DNA from: Enterovibrio gelatinilyticus
Lineage (GTDB): Bacteria > Pseudomonadota > Gammaproteobacteria > Enterobacterales > Vibrionaceae
Length of the DNA: 64,000 nt
Assembly (NCBI RefSeq): GCF_028683095.1
Contig: NZ_JAJUBC010000003.1
Location: 186,001-250,000 of the forward strand
Reading direction: 5' to 3'
Shown here: positions 18,136 through 27,246 of the stretch, piece by piece
Layout: the number at the start of each line of letters is the position of its first letter
How positions within the stretch are numbered: position 1 is the first letter of the stretch
The notes under the pieces: generated by a model
Databases searched by the model: none
Told to the model about the DNA's origin: nothing
The model's input: the letters and a program-made list of their open reading frames with translations, nothing else
Translations under genes and position numbers: made by a program

Positions 18136-19494
18136 ATGACCACCGATGTAAACGCCAACGATACTCTCCTGCGCGATGCGCCAGTTATCAATCTGTTTCT
18201 TCGTTATTCGCTTCCCACGATTGCCGCCATGATGGTCACCGGCATTTATGTCGCCGTTGATGGTATGTTCATTGGTCATTTTGTGGGTGAAAGTGGACTG
18301 GCAGCAATCATGTTAGCCTACCCGATTGGTTCTATTCTCTATGCGCTGGGCAACATGATAGGGATGGGCGCTGCATCTTTGGTTTCTATTCACCTAGGAA
18401 GCGGAAATGCCAAATTAGCACAACAAGTCGTTGGCAACGCTTTTTCACTGTCGCTGCTTGTCAGTGTGGTTGTTTCTTTTCTCGGCCTTCTGTTTTCAAC
18501 GGACATTGTGTATGCACTCGGTGCTCAAGGGCATGTGGCCGAGATGGCCATCACCTATCTGAAATGGTATTTCGGCATGGGAACCTTTGCGCTCGTGTCT
18601 ATGGCATTTTCAATTTTGCTAAGAAATGATGGGCAGCCCAATCGCGTCACGGCGATTATGATTTTGGGCGGTGTACTCAACATCTTTTTAGATTGGGTGT
18701 TCATTGTTCTTATTCCTTGGGAATTAAAAGGCGCAGCCATTGCGACTATGCTTTCCCAGTTAGTGACGGCGTCACTTTGTCTTTTTCATTTTTTCCAACC
18801 GTCTACTCGCCTTCGCATTACGTGGCAATCCATTGTTATTAAAACAAAAACCGTCTCCGACATCTTGCAGCTAGGTATTCCTGGTTTACTCATGTACCTA
18901 TATCTTTCTGTTGTTCTAACACTACACAACATGGCTTTCCTGTCGTTGGGGAGCACTATCCACGTCGCCGCTTATGCCGTCGTCAGTTACACAGAAGCTT
19001 TCTTCTACCTCGCGTTTGAAGGAATCGCATTGGGTATGCAGCCAATTACGAGTTTCAATCTTGGTGCGCGAAGAATGGACAGGGTCATTGAAAGTAGGAA
19101 TATCGCGTTTGGCGCTGCGTTACTGGTGTCCGTGGCAGGATTATTACTCGTTTATGTATTCCCAGAGGCCGTGATCTATGCATTTGCTGGTGATAGCCCA
19201 GATCTCGCTGAAGTAACTAAAGAAGGGATGTATCTATACTTCTGGGGCTTGCCAACGGAAGCCTTACTGCTCGTTGGGGCTATTTATTTTCAGTCCATCA
19301 ACCAAGCGACGATTGCTAACTGGTTAACCGGGGGTAAACTGGTGATAATGGCGGCAATGCTATTTGTCATGACAAAACTGGTTGGTACCACGGGCGTTTG
19401 GATTTCTCTGGCATGTACCAGCACATTGCTTTTTGTCTGGATGATGTGGAAACTTTACCAAACAAGGCTATCTGCGCCGCCTTCGACGCGCTAA
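18136..19494 (+). CDS. MATE family efflux transporter
   Basis: A 452-residue multidrug and toxic compound extrusion protein, an inner-membrane antiporter driven by H+ or Na+. It begins MTTDVNANDTLLRDAPVINLFLRYSLPTI; an earlier in-frame start at 18106 adds ten unlikely residues. About twelve helices are visible in two similar halves (PVINLFLRYSLPTIAAMM in the first, SDILQLGIPGLLMYLYL in the second), as expected for MATE proteins. Substrate unknown. The AEC transporter gene follows 33 bp later, so the two may be co-transcribed. Confidence 0.93.
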   Translation: MTTDVNANDTLLRDAPVINLFLRYSLPTIAAMMVTGIYVAVDGMFIGHFVGESGLAAIMLAYPIGSILYALGNMIGMGAASLVSIHLGSGNAKLAQQVVGNAFSLSLLVSVVVSFLGLLFSTDIVYALGAQGHVAEMAITYLKWYFGMGTFALVSMAFSILLRNDGQPNRVTAIMILGGVLNIFLDWVFIVLIPWELKGAAIATMLSQLVTASLCLFHFFQPSTRLRITWQSIVIKTKTVSDILQLGIPGLLMYLYLSVVLTLHNMAFLSLGSTIHVAAYAVVSYTEAFFYLAFEGIALGMQPITSFNLGARRMDRVIESRNIAFGAALLVSVAGLLLVYVFPEAVIYAFAGDSPDLAEVTKEGMYLYFWGLPTEALLLVGAIYFQSINQATIANWLTGGKLVIMAAMLFVMTKLVGTTGVWISLACTSTLLFVWMMWKLYQTRLSAPPSTR

Positions 19495-19527
19495 TTTCTC
19501 ACTATTTCTCTTCTCTAAGGGGCATGG

Positions 19528-20409
19528 ATGCTCGAAAAAGTTGTCAGTATTTTGTTTCCAGTTTTTGCCGTAGTCGTGGCAGGTTTTTTCGTGGGGAAAG
19601 GCTTTCGACCAGATATGCGTCATATCAACCGAATCAATATCGATTTAATGGTGCCCTGTTTAGTCTTTACAACACTTTCCGTCATGCCGATGGGCGGTGA
19701 ACAAAATGCGCTGTTTATTGCCGCGGTTATTGCTGTACTGCTGCCCGGGATCTTGATGATACCTGTGAGCAAACTCCTTAATATATCCTATAAAACCTGG
19801 GCACCACCGCAAATGTTCCGTAACAGCGGTAACCTGGCGATCCCTTTGTTTGGTTATGCCTTTGGTGCCAGTGCAGAGGCGCCAGCAATCTTACTGTTTG
19901 TTGTCTCTATGATGCTCCACATTACTGTGGGATTGGCACTGCTTAGCAACAGTGAGTACCGATTCTATCAGATTTTCAAAATGCCCATATTAATTGCCGC
20001 CCTACTCGCGTTGATTTTTAATTTTAGTGGCATCGAGGTCTGGAAGCCGCTAAACGACGGAATGGTGCTAATTGGAAGCGCGGCCGTCCCGGTCATGTTG
20101 ATTTCATTGGGAGTGCAATTAACGGCGATTCAATGGTCAGGATTGGGCGTTGGTTTACTGAGCACAGCGTTAAGCCTGGCGACAGGCGCCGCCAGTTTTG
20201 CGGTTATTTACTTTTTCGTGCCACTCCCACCTGAACATCTTCGTATGATGCTACTGTTTGCTATGCTGCCACCCGCGGTGATGAATTTCTTGTTTGCAGA
20301 ACGCTTTCACGTGGGTCCAGACAAAGTGGCTTCAATGGTATTGTTTGGAAACTTCCTCACCGTTATTACGCTACCCGCGCTGCTGTATGCCGCTTTCGCG
20401 ATGTTCTGA
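19528..20409 (+). CDS. AEC family transporter (auxin efflux carrier-like permease)
   Basis: A 293-residue membrane protein with ten predicted helices. It starts MLEKVVSILFPVFAVVVAGFFVGKG and has the conserved NRINIDLMVPCLVFTTLS and FRNSGNLAIPLFGYAFG blocks of the AEC/MdcF family, whose members move malonate, malate or related anions. CTAAGG precedes the start. No regulator or metabolic partner sits beside it, so the substrate cannot be inferred. Confidence 0.9.
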   Translation: MLEKVVSILFPVFAVVVAGFFVGKGFRPDMRHINRINIDLMVPCLVFTTLSVMPMGGEQNALFIAAVIAVLLPGILMIPVSKLLNISYKTWAPPQMFRNSGNLAIPLFGYAFGASAEAPAILLFVVSMMLHITVGLALLSNSEYRFYQIFKMPILIAALLALIFNFSGIEVWKPLNDGMVLIGSAAVPVMLISLGVQLTAIQWSGLGVGLLSTALSLATGAASFAVIYFFVPLPPEHLRMMLLFAMLPPAVMNFLFAERFHVGPDKVASMVLFGNFLTVITLPALLYAAFAMF

Positions 20410-20460
20410 ATCGCACGCGGCTTAAGCTTGCTAGTCACCTCATGAGCACGAATATCTAGC

Positions 20461-20499
20461 ACTGATACTGATACTGATACTGATACTGATACTGATACT
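20461..20499. repeat. Tandem repeat, 6-bp unit ACTGAT
   Basis: Six and a half perfect copies of ACTGAT in the gap between the convergent AEC and SgrR genes. It could be length-variable between strains. Confidence 0.95.
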
Positions 20500-20509
20500 A
20501 GGAAATATA

Positions 20510-22228
20510 CTAAAGTGCAGGCTTCTTCCAAACGGATTTAAAATCAAACCAGCCCACTTTGTTAGATGACACATCTTCGAGTTCACGCCCATCAACGACG
20601 CCTAGCCAAATATGAAATAAAGGGATGATTTGCGCTGATTCCACCAGCATTTTTCCGATGACTTCTGCATCGAAATGCGTTGCATCACCAGATCGCCATT
20701 CGGTCATTTTGTTAGTGATTTCGCTAAATTCAGCCGAGGGCATCGCGGTGGAAAGATGGGAGAAACTCAATAACCAAGGCAAAATGGCATCGCTCCGTTT
20801 GTTACCTAAACTCATGCCACATAGCCAAATATCGACTTTCTTTGCATGTTTAGGGGACATGATATCTTCGTATGGAACGACATCAATTTCCAACGTAATC
20901 CCATCTATTGCGAGAAGTGATTTAAGTGCTTTCGCCATCAAAGGAAATAATGGATTGTCGGATTGATGAGCAAGCCTGAGTCCCTTTTTCTCTGGCGCAG
21001 ATACGTCCAAATGAGAAACATTAGTATGAATCCAACCCGGCAGTAATCCGTAAGCATTAGTCAAACGATACTCACCAATGCCACTTTCTGCCAAGTGCGG
21101 CAATAGTCGTAATGAAGAAAGACGATCACTGAGATATGCCGCCCAACGCGGATCCTTGGCAATACCATTGTTGCGATTTAATAGAAGGTAATTACACCCT
21201 TCATCCAACGCCAAGCGCTCTTTAGTTCCACTTTGTAAAATACCTTGTCGTGAATCTAACGCCGTGGGATCAAGTTTGGCTGTAGGCTGTAAGTAACACA
21301 TGGCGGCACTATCTAGCACCCAAATTTCAATTTCATCTGTTAATGCGCGAAAACCAAAGTAATGATCATTGGCTTTTAACACCAACTGATGACTATTGTT
21401 TTCCACCACGCGATATGGCCCAGTGCCAACAGGAAATAACTCACCGTTCTTTGCCTCCGCCGCCTTTCTCGACTGTATGGAAGCCATAGGTACCGCAAGT
21501 GTGTCTGGCAAGCGCCTATCAGGGCGTTTTAATTGGAAATCAATGACGTTTTCAGCAGGAGCTTGAATCGAATCAATGTGAGAAAAAAACACATTACTGC
21601 TAAGTACTTGTAGCGACCAAATGACATCATCGGTATGTAGCAGATTCCCATCATGGAATCGCACCGCCGGTCTAAGATAAAAGCGCCAATGGGTATCAGA
21701 TAGCGCCTCCCAATGATGAGCGAGATCCGCTTCGACTTGCTCCGTTGATTCATTAAAACGTGTTAATCCATTAAATATCTGGGTGATCAAATGCTGTTCA
21801 GAGCGTCTTAGTGGTTTGGCAGGATTCAAGCAAGGAAAAGCGCGGTAATAAGGAAGACGAATGATTTGCTTCCCTTCTTGTGTCGACACCCCTAATTGCT
21901 CTTGTATCAATTGCGCCAATTTGGACGCATCGTTGCCTAGATCCTCGAGTGCAGCATCAAGCTTTCCATCTTTCACCCACTGCCGAACACGCTTCATTTG
22001 CAAGTCGGAATCACTGCGATGGAAAATGAGTTGGCTCTGCTTGCCACGCCCTACTGCTGGCTCCCAGCTTAACCATCCATGCTCCGCCATTTTGCTCAGA
22101 ACCATGCGGGCATTGCGACGAGTACAACTGAAGATTTCAGCCATATCTTGGAGGTTCGTATCACTGTCTTTGCCACCGAAATGCGCATAGACCTTAGAAA
22201 ACTGTGTTTGAAGACGCTGTCCTGACAT
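20510..22228 (-). CDS. sgrR: SgrR family transcriptional regulator
   Basis: SgrR senses sugar-phosphate stress in E. coli and activates the small RNA SgrS. Here the N-terminal DNA-binding domain is clear (MSGQRLQTQFSKVYAHFGG, then the helix-turn-helix around FSCTRRNARMVLSKMAEHGW and the GRGKQSQLIF wing), followed by a solute-binding-protein-like domain (RFHDGNLLHTDDVIWSLQVL near residue 205). Length 572 fits the family. The E. coli neighbours setA and sgrST are not evident; instead a gene of unknown role is divergent. The target here may therefore differ. Confidence 0.85.
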   Translation of the reverse strand: MSGQRLQTQFSKVYAHFGGKDSDTNLQDMAEIFSCTRRNARMVLSKMAEHGWLSWEPAVGRGKQSQLIFHRSDSDLQMKRVRQWVKDGKLDAALEDLGNDASKLAQLIQEQLGVSTQEGKQIIRLPYYRAFPCLNPAKPLRRSEQHLITQIFNGLTRFNESTEQVEADLAHHWEALSDTHWRFYLRPAVRFHDGNLLHTDDVIWSLQVLSSNVFFSHIDSIQAPAENVIDFQLKRPDRRLPDTLAVPMASIQSRKAAEAKNGELFPVGTGPYRVVENNSHQLVLKANDHYFGFRALTDEIEIWVLDSAAMCYLQPTAKLDPTALDSRQGILQSGTKERLALDEGCNYLLLNRNNGIAKDPRWAAYLSDRLSSLRLLPHLAESGIGEYRLTNAYGLLPGWIHTNVSHLDVSAPEKKGLRLAHQSDNPLFPLMAKALKSLLAIDGITLEIDVVPYEDIMSPKHAKKVDIWLCGMSLGNKRSDAILPWLLSFSHLSTAMPSAEFSEITNKMTEWRSGDATHFDAEVIGKMLVESAQIIPLFHIWLGVVDGRELEDVSSNKVGWFDFKSVWKKPAL

Positions 22229-22435
22229 AAAAGGGGAACCTAATTTCAACCAAATTGGACGCCGTAACTTCCTATTTTACTGAATATTCTGGGAATGCCT
22301 ACTGTTATACTCGCGCAAAAAACGACCAAACCCCAAGTTTGTTTCCTCATTTTCCCTATTGAGGATTGTTATTTAGCGCTATAAAGCTATTATCGAGGCT
22401 CAACTGCAAGAGGCCAATCTGGCACAGGAGCAAAC

Positions 22436-22948
22436 ATGAGCGACGCTGCTATTCTTTCCCATTTTCACAAAAAACAATTTTGGATGGCGAGCCACGTCAA
22501 AAACGCTCAGTTCCCCACACCAGAAAGCATTCAGGGCTTAAGTCTCTACAAAGCGTCAGAGAAAACTCCCACCATTATTGAACAACGCACCAATATGGGT
22601 AACAGCAATGATTACACTTTCTACACAGTAGATTGCCACCCTCTGATGGTGAGATATGCGCGAACATTAGCCCAGAAATGGCCGGAATCAGAAAGCGGAT
22701 CATTGCTTGAGTTTTTATCCCAGTTGTCACTCACCGATATTCCAACACCTGATGGTATTAATGTCTCACTGCATGTCGCAATGCAATCGGGAAAACCTGT
22801 TGCAACAGGGATGATTTTTAGCAGCCTAGAAGAAGGCGAATCGGTGGTCGGTTTGTACGACATATTTGGTATGAACGATGAGGTCGCTGCGGCTATGCGT
22901 GCTTACTTGGAAAATCAGACAGACAGCGAAATATTAGTCTGCGAATAG
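22436..22948 (+). CDS. Hypothetical protein divergent from sgrR
   Basis: A 170-residue soluble protein beginning MSDAAILSHFHKKQFWMASH, with AGGAG seven bases before the ATG. The C-terminal half (GKPVATGMIFSSLEEGESVVGLYDIFG) is reminiscent of GNAT acetyltransferase strands, but the acetyl-CoA loop is not clear, so I make no functional call. Divergent placement from sgrR makes it a candidate SgrR target. A terminator follows. Confidence 0.65.
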   Translation: MSDAAILSHFHKKQFWMASHVKNAQFPTPESIQGLSLYKASEKTPTIIEQRTNMGNSNDYTFYTVDCHPLMVRYARTLAQKWPESESGSLLEFLSQLSLTDIPTPDGINVSLHVAMQSGKPVATGMIFSSLEEGESVVGLYDIFGMNDEVAAAMRAYLENQTDSEILVCE

Positions 22949-22997
22949 GTACGGGTTATACCCAAGCAACCTGAAAACCTAAGGGGCAACCCCAAAT

Positions 22998-23029
22998 AAA
23001 AAAGCAGAACCTGACGGCTCTGCTTTTTT
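22998..23029 (+). terminator. Terminator of the gene at 22436
   Basis: AAAAAGCAGA and TCTGCTTTTT pair over a short interior loop and give a long T-run on the plus strand. Confidence 0.85.
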
Positions 23030-23196
23030 ATTTCAATTCGGTATATCTCTTACTGTGTTCGTGAGTGGCATCTCGGAGACACTAGCAGCTGTAAATTCAT
23101 GCTTATGTCATTGAAATATCACTGCTGCTTTGCAAGCAGATAAAAAGATGCTGATAAAATAGGCTCAAAAAGTGTGTTTAACAGCAGGCTTTCTAT

Positions 23197-23274
23197 TTAT
23201 GCACGTGAAGCGCGTTCTTTCTTTACGATCAAGAATGCAGCAAAGACGAATGCGACGACAAGAATGGTTTCCAC
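23197..23274 (-). CDS. Predicted 25-residue single-span membrane protein
   Basis: A short frame with GTG start at 23274, preceded seven bases away by TAAGGAG, one of the best ribosome binding sites in this window. The product starts with a Met-Glu-Thr, has about 16 hydrophobic residues (ILVVAFVFAAFLIV) and ends in a basic tail (KKERASRA). This is the usual layout of bacterial small membrane proteins that attach to larger complexes. No family known to me. The remaining 23041-23565 gap is otherwise empty of genes; a weak hairpin near 23503-23546 may end the puuD operon. Confidence 0.6.
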   Translation of the reverse strand: METILVVAFVFAAFLIVKKERASRA

Positions 23275-23565
23275 AAGATGCTCCTTAAGGGGTTAGCGCA
23301 AAATAATGTTATTTATATAAGGTCAACAACCATTGGCTGTTTTTTCGGCTGCGAGTATAACCAAAAATCGTTACCAAATCTTGCCAAATGTTAAATAAAT
23401 TCCACTGATATTCGTCTCAAATATGATTTCGTGAGACACCTCAAAAGTGCAACCAGACACACATCGAGAATAATTACCAAAAGTGCATGATTTACAAAAG
23501 ATAAAACCCCGAAGAACACCTATTCAGGCAATAACTCCGAGGTTCTACAAAAATGTTTTTTTACA

Positions 23566-24795
23566 TTATTGTATTGCAGCGCCAGCCTTCGCCCATTGCC
23601 CTAACACATCACGTTCTTCTTGTGTCATTTGAGTCAAATTCCCTAGCGGCATAATCGTTGTATCAACAGACTGAGCCACTATTCTCATTGCCTCACGTTG
23701 TATCTGTTCAGGTGTATCGAGCATAACGCCTGCGGGAGCGACAGCAAACGCCGGATGAGAGGGTGATTGAGAATGACAAGCCGTACAGCGTGCTTTGATA
23801 ATGGTATCCACCTGCACGAACACCTGCATCGTGGGTGACAACGTCGCTGGATCTGCAGGCATGCTCTCGGTATGTGCATGCAAATCTGCCGATGGTGTCG
23901 AATTCGATGGTGCAGACACATAAGCTAAACAGATCATACCTAGCGCCGCAGCCGGTAATGTCCATGCATATTTTTGGCTACCATGGCGGGTGTTAAAATA
24001 ATGCCGAACCAAAACACTGAGTAACGAAACGCCGGCTAACACTGCCCAGTTAAATTCGTGACCATAGGTGCTTGGGAAATGATTGCTGATCATGATAAAC
24101 AGCACAGGAAGGGTAAGATAATTGTTGTGACGTGAACGCAATAACGCCTTAGCAGGCAGACTTGCATCCGGTTCTCTGTTTTCTTCGATCGCCTTCACCA
24201 GCGCACGTTGCCCCGGCATGATCACCCTAAATACATTGCCCACCATGATAGTACCAATAATTGCACCAACATGAATGTAAGCGCCACGACCACTGAACAC
24301 CAAACTTAACGCCCACGCCGCAAACACTAAGCCAGCAAAAAGTGCCATGCCTAATAGCATCGGCTTTTTGCCTAATGGCGAATCACACAAAAGGTCATAG
24401 ATAAACCACCCAGCCACCAGTGACGCAATGCCAATCATTACTGTCGTGCTGGCGCCAAACTCCGATCCGGGTTTCACCAAGTAGATATCAGCATTTGCAT
24501 AAAACACGATGAAGAGCAGCGTCATGCCAGTGATCCACGTGAAATACGCTTCCCATTTAAACCAGTGTAAGGTTTCTGGCATCTTTTCTGGGGCGAGTTT
24601 GTATTTCTCGAGGTGATAAATGCCCCCGCCATGAATCGCCCACAGATCTCCCGACAATCCATCACGTGGGTTTTGTCTATTCAGGTTGTTCTCAAGCCAC
24701 ACAAAATAAAACGACGCGCCAATCCATGCAACGCCAGTGATCATATGCATCCAGCGCACCGCCAGATTCAGCCATTCCGTGATATAAGGATCCAT
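23566..24795 (-). CDS. puuD: Membrane urate hydroxylase with C-terminal cytochrome c domain
   Basis: PuuD oxidises urate to 5-hydroxyisourate and passes the electrons to the respiratory chain instead of O2. The 409-residue protein starts MDPYITEWLNLAVRWMHM, with an AGGAGGAA ribosome site; a longer frame to 24861 is not supported. It has about eight membrane helices (VAWIGASFYFVWLENNL first) and a C-terminal cytochrome c domain with the heme motif CTACH. It is the last gene of puuE-uraD-alc-allA-puuD. Its product is the substrate of UraH, encoded across the divergent promoter. Confidence 0.95.
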   Translation of the reverse strand: MDPYITEWLNLAVRWMHMITGVAWIGASFYFVWLENNLNRQNPRDGLSGDLWAIHGGGIYHLEKYKLAPEKMPETLHWFKWEAYFTWITGMTLLFIVFYANADIYLVKPGSEFGASTTVMIGIASLVAGWFIYDLLCDSPLGKKPMLLGMALFAGLVFAAWALSLVFSGRGAYIHVGAIIGTIMVGNVFRVIMPGQRALVKAIEENREPDASLPAKALLRSRHNNYLTLPVLFIMISNHFPSTYGHEFNWAVLAGVSLLSVLVRHYFNTRHGSQKYAWTLPAAALGMICLAYVSAPSNSTPSADLHAHTESMPADPATLSPTMQVFVQVDTIIKARCTACHSQSPSHPAFAVAPAGVMLDTPEQIQREAMRIVAQSVDTTIMPLGNLTQMTQEERDVLGQWAKAGAAIQ

Positions 24796-24964
24796 TATTT
24801 CCTCCTTTCTGAACAACGTCGCTCGCCTCAGTGAACGCCACATTTTCTGCCTTGTGAACAAATCACGTTAAGAGTATGTGTTCGCCGACGTCATCCTATT
24901 TCTTTCTCTGATATTGGTGCTCACCTTAAACAAAGCAGGTTTTCATTGCTCTGGTCAGTTCATA

Positions 24965-25492
24965 TTACAAATCAGGTGCCAATATCACATGTGTTTGTCC
25001 TGAAAAGAAAAACTCGTCACAGTTACACCCCTCACCTTCACGGTCGACCACCAAGAATTGATCTTTTGGTGTTAGCGCCAATACGGGGTGATGCCATACG
25101 CCAGAGTGATAATTCACCCCTTGCGTACCTTTTGCATAGAACGCTTTAATTTTAAGAGGATCCGGCTTTTCTTCTACCGGTGCGACAACGACGAGATAAT
25201 CGTTTCCGAGCAACGGCATAAAGGCTTGCGAACCTTTAGGATGGCGTTCGAGCATCTTGATTGAGAGTGGAAAGGAAAGAGGTGTTGCTTCGAAAATATT
25301 GATGATCACACCACTCCCTTCATCAACTTGCGTAGTGGCGAGTTTATGGAAGCGGCGTGTTGAACCATTGTTGATCATGAAGAATTCGCGATCCTCTGCT
25401 TCAATAACATCACCAAAAGGTGCAAACGCTTCTCTAGTTAGCGGTTCAGGTATTAACTTGATGGCATTTTCAGCAGCAGTCTCTTTATTCAT
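24965..25492 (-). CDS. allA: Ureidoglycolate lyase
   Basis: AllA splits ureidoglycolate to glyoxylate and urea in the cytoplasm. The 175-residue protein starts MNKETAAENAIKLIPEPLTREAF and has the family blocks FAPFGDVIEAED, FMINNGSTRRFHKL, MLERHPKGSQAFMPL and VNYHSGVWHHPVLAL. It lies 52 bp after alc and before puuD, in a single minus-strand operon. It supplies the glyoxylate consumed by Gcl and malate synthase encoded further right. Confidence 0.95.
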   Translation of the reverse strand: MNKETAAENAIKLIPEPLTREAFAPFGDVIEAEDREFFMINNGSTRRFHKLATTQVDEGSGVIINIFEATPLSFPLSIKMLERHPKGSQAFMPLLGNDYLVVVAPVEEKPDPLKIKAFYAKGTQGVNYHSGVWHHPVLALTPKDQFLVVDREGEGCNCDEFFFSGQTHVILAPDL

Positions 25493-25544
25493 TCCCTTCT
25501 TATCCCTTCTCAATCCCTATGACAATCTGCAACAAGTATTCTTA

Positions 25545-26537
25545 TCAACCCGATTTACGACCAATTAAGCGCACACGACTAATACCGCCGTCTGGGAAAA
25601 TATTCACTCTGACATGAGAAACAGCACCAAGTGCATTGAGCTGATCAATGAATTCGTGAATGTTGTCGGCCGATAACTTCTGGCTTGGCAGCAATTCGCG
25701 CCAGAACAAGCTTTGGGTGGCGATTTGTTCATCGGTTCCTCCATTCACGACCGCCGCTTGAATGGAAATACTGTCTGGGTAATTACCTTTGAAGTGAGCT
25801 GTATCGATCTCGATGCGATCAATGATACCAGCATGACCAAGGGACAAGATGACCCAATCATTTCCAGGCACACGGCGACGGGCGGTTTCCCAGCCATCAC
25901 CCATGTTCACACCACGTCCCGGCATGATGAGGTTGCTCATATGACCAAAGTGTTGATCGTTACACGCTAGCGCCCTTCCGCCATTCTCAACAGCAACTAA
26001 ATCCAACTCAGTTTCGGGATGCACTCGCTCCCAATCGATCTCGGGATACCCGTATACACGTAAGCGTGCGACACCACCATCGGGATAAATGTGGAAACGA
26101 ACATGTGTGAATACATTTGAAGAAGAAATTTCAGCAAAATGATGGCTATCGCCATTGAGGCTCAATGACGGCAAAACTTCAGTCCACTGCTGATCGCGTT
26201 CAGGATCACCATCAGGACAGTAACAAGCCTCTAACGAAGCAGAGGGCGGATAGTTACCAGTAAAATGAGAAGTATCAATATCGACCCCAAGGATCTTACC
26301 TGTTAAGCCGAGTCTAACAACACAGTAGTCATGACCTTCTTCGCGCTTGCGTCGCGATTCCCAGCCATCCATCCACTTCCCATTGTCGTCATAGACATCT
26401 TCTTTCCATTGCGCAGGGCCATCATCCAAAAGACGTTGCTTATCGGCAAAAAAGTCGTCTGTGGCAAAGATTGCCTGTGCGCCTAGTCGGTGACTAGCGA
26501 GATTGACGAGCTTGGTGAAATCAGGACGATTATCCAT
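25545..26537 (-). CDS. alc: Allantoicase
   Basis: Allantoicase hydrolyses allantoate to ureidoglycolate and urea. The 330-residue protein consists of two similar jelly-roll halves: KLVNLASHRLGAQAIFATDDFF and VVRLGLTGKILGVDIDTSHFTGNYPPS in the first, VILSLGHAGIIDRIEIDTAHFKGNYPDS in the second. The start MDNRPDFTKL at 26537 has AAAGGAAG just before it. The 185-bp gap to uraD carries a 7-bp hairpin (CGCCGTT/AACGGCG, 26684-26713) of unclear role. Confidence 0.95.
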   Translation of the reverse strand: MDNRPDFTKLVNLASHRLGAQAIFATDDFFADKQRLLDDGPAQWKEDVYDDNGKWMDGWESRRKREEGHDYCVVRLGLTGKILGVDIDTSHFTGNYPPSASLEACYCPDGDPERDQQWTEVLPSLSLNGDSHHFAEISSSNVFTHVRFHIYPDGGVARLRVYGYPEIDWERVHPETELDLVAVENGGRALACNDQHFGHMSNLIMPGRGVNMGDGWETARRRVPGNDWVILSLGHAGIIDRIEIDTAHFKGNYPDSISIQAAVVNGGTDEQIATQSLFWRELLPSQKLSADNIHEFIDQLNALGAVSHVRVNIFPDGGISRVRLIGRKSG

Positions 26538-26722
26538 TTCATTGCTTCCTTTATCGTATATATCCAAAGCGTTGCATCAAACAAACGTCCTTGAATACAA
26601 AAGGTCGCGTCTTTTTCCCTTTCACTGTGGCGAGAAACCAAGAACAGGTTTCCGGCGAGCTTCAATTTGCGAGACGCTGTAAACGCCGTTAATTCTAGTG
26701 AAAGAAAACGGCGACCAGAGAG

Positions 26723-27238
26723 CTACAAATCACGTAGCCTGAACAAGGCGATTTTGTTAATTTCAGCAATCGCCGTGTCGAATTCCGTCGTGAGGTCGTT
26801 ATCTAAACGACGCTCAAATGCTTCCAAGATTGCGTATCGATTAGCACCCTTTACCGCCATGATGAAAGGGAACGCAAACTTCTCTTTGTAACGTTGGTTA
26901 AAATCTGTAAACCGTGCAAACTCTTCGGCGGAGCATTGGCTAATACCCGCACTTGCCTGCTCATTAGTAGATTCAGCAGTCAGTTCTCCTGCTTGTGCGG
27001 CGCGTCCTGCCAAATCTGGGTGAGCCAAAATCACCTGCATTTTTGATGCATCATCTGCGTTGTTTAGCACTCCTGCCATTCTTGTATGAAGGGTATCTAC
27101 TTCATCAAATGTGCTATCTAGCCCGTCACCGTAAGCCTGTTCAGCAACCCAAGAGCTGTGTTCGAAAACACCACCGAACGTATCAACAAATTGTTCTTGG
27201 GTTTGCTCGCTTGGGCGACACGTAGAAAATAATGCCAT
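26723..27238 (-). CDS. uraD: 2-oxo-4-hydroxy-4-carboxy-5-ureidoimidazoline decarboxylase
   Basis: UraD performs the last step of urate breakdown to (S)-allantoin. The family signature HPDLAGRAAQAGELTAES-(TNEQ) is present near the middle, preceded by HSSWVAEQAY and followed by FNQRYKEKFAFPFIMAVKG, the usual order. With the start at MALFSTCRPSEQ (27238) the protein has 171 residues, a normal length; AAGGAG lies about 11 bases upstream and a longer version would run into puuE. It is eight bases from the puuE stop. Confidence 0.94.
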   Translation of the reverse strand: MALFSTCRPSEQTQEQFVDTFGGVFEHSSWVAEQAYGDGLDSTFDEVDTLHTRMAGVLNNADDASKMQVILAHPDLAGRAAQAGELTAESTNEQASAGISQCSAEEFARFTDFNQRYKEKFAFPFIMAVKGANRYAILEAFERRLDNDLTTEFDTAIAEINKIALFRLRDL

Positions 27239-27246
27239 TGCGCTAC

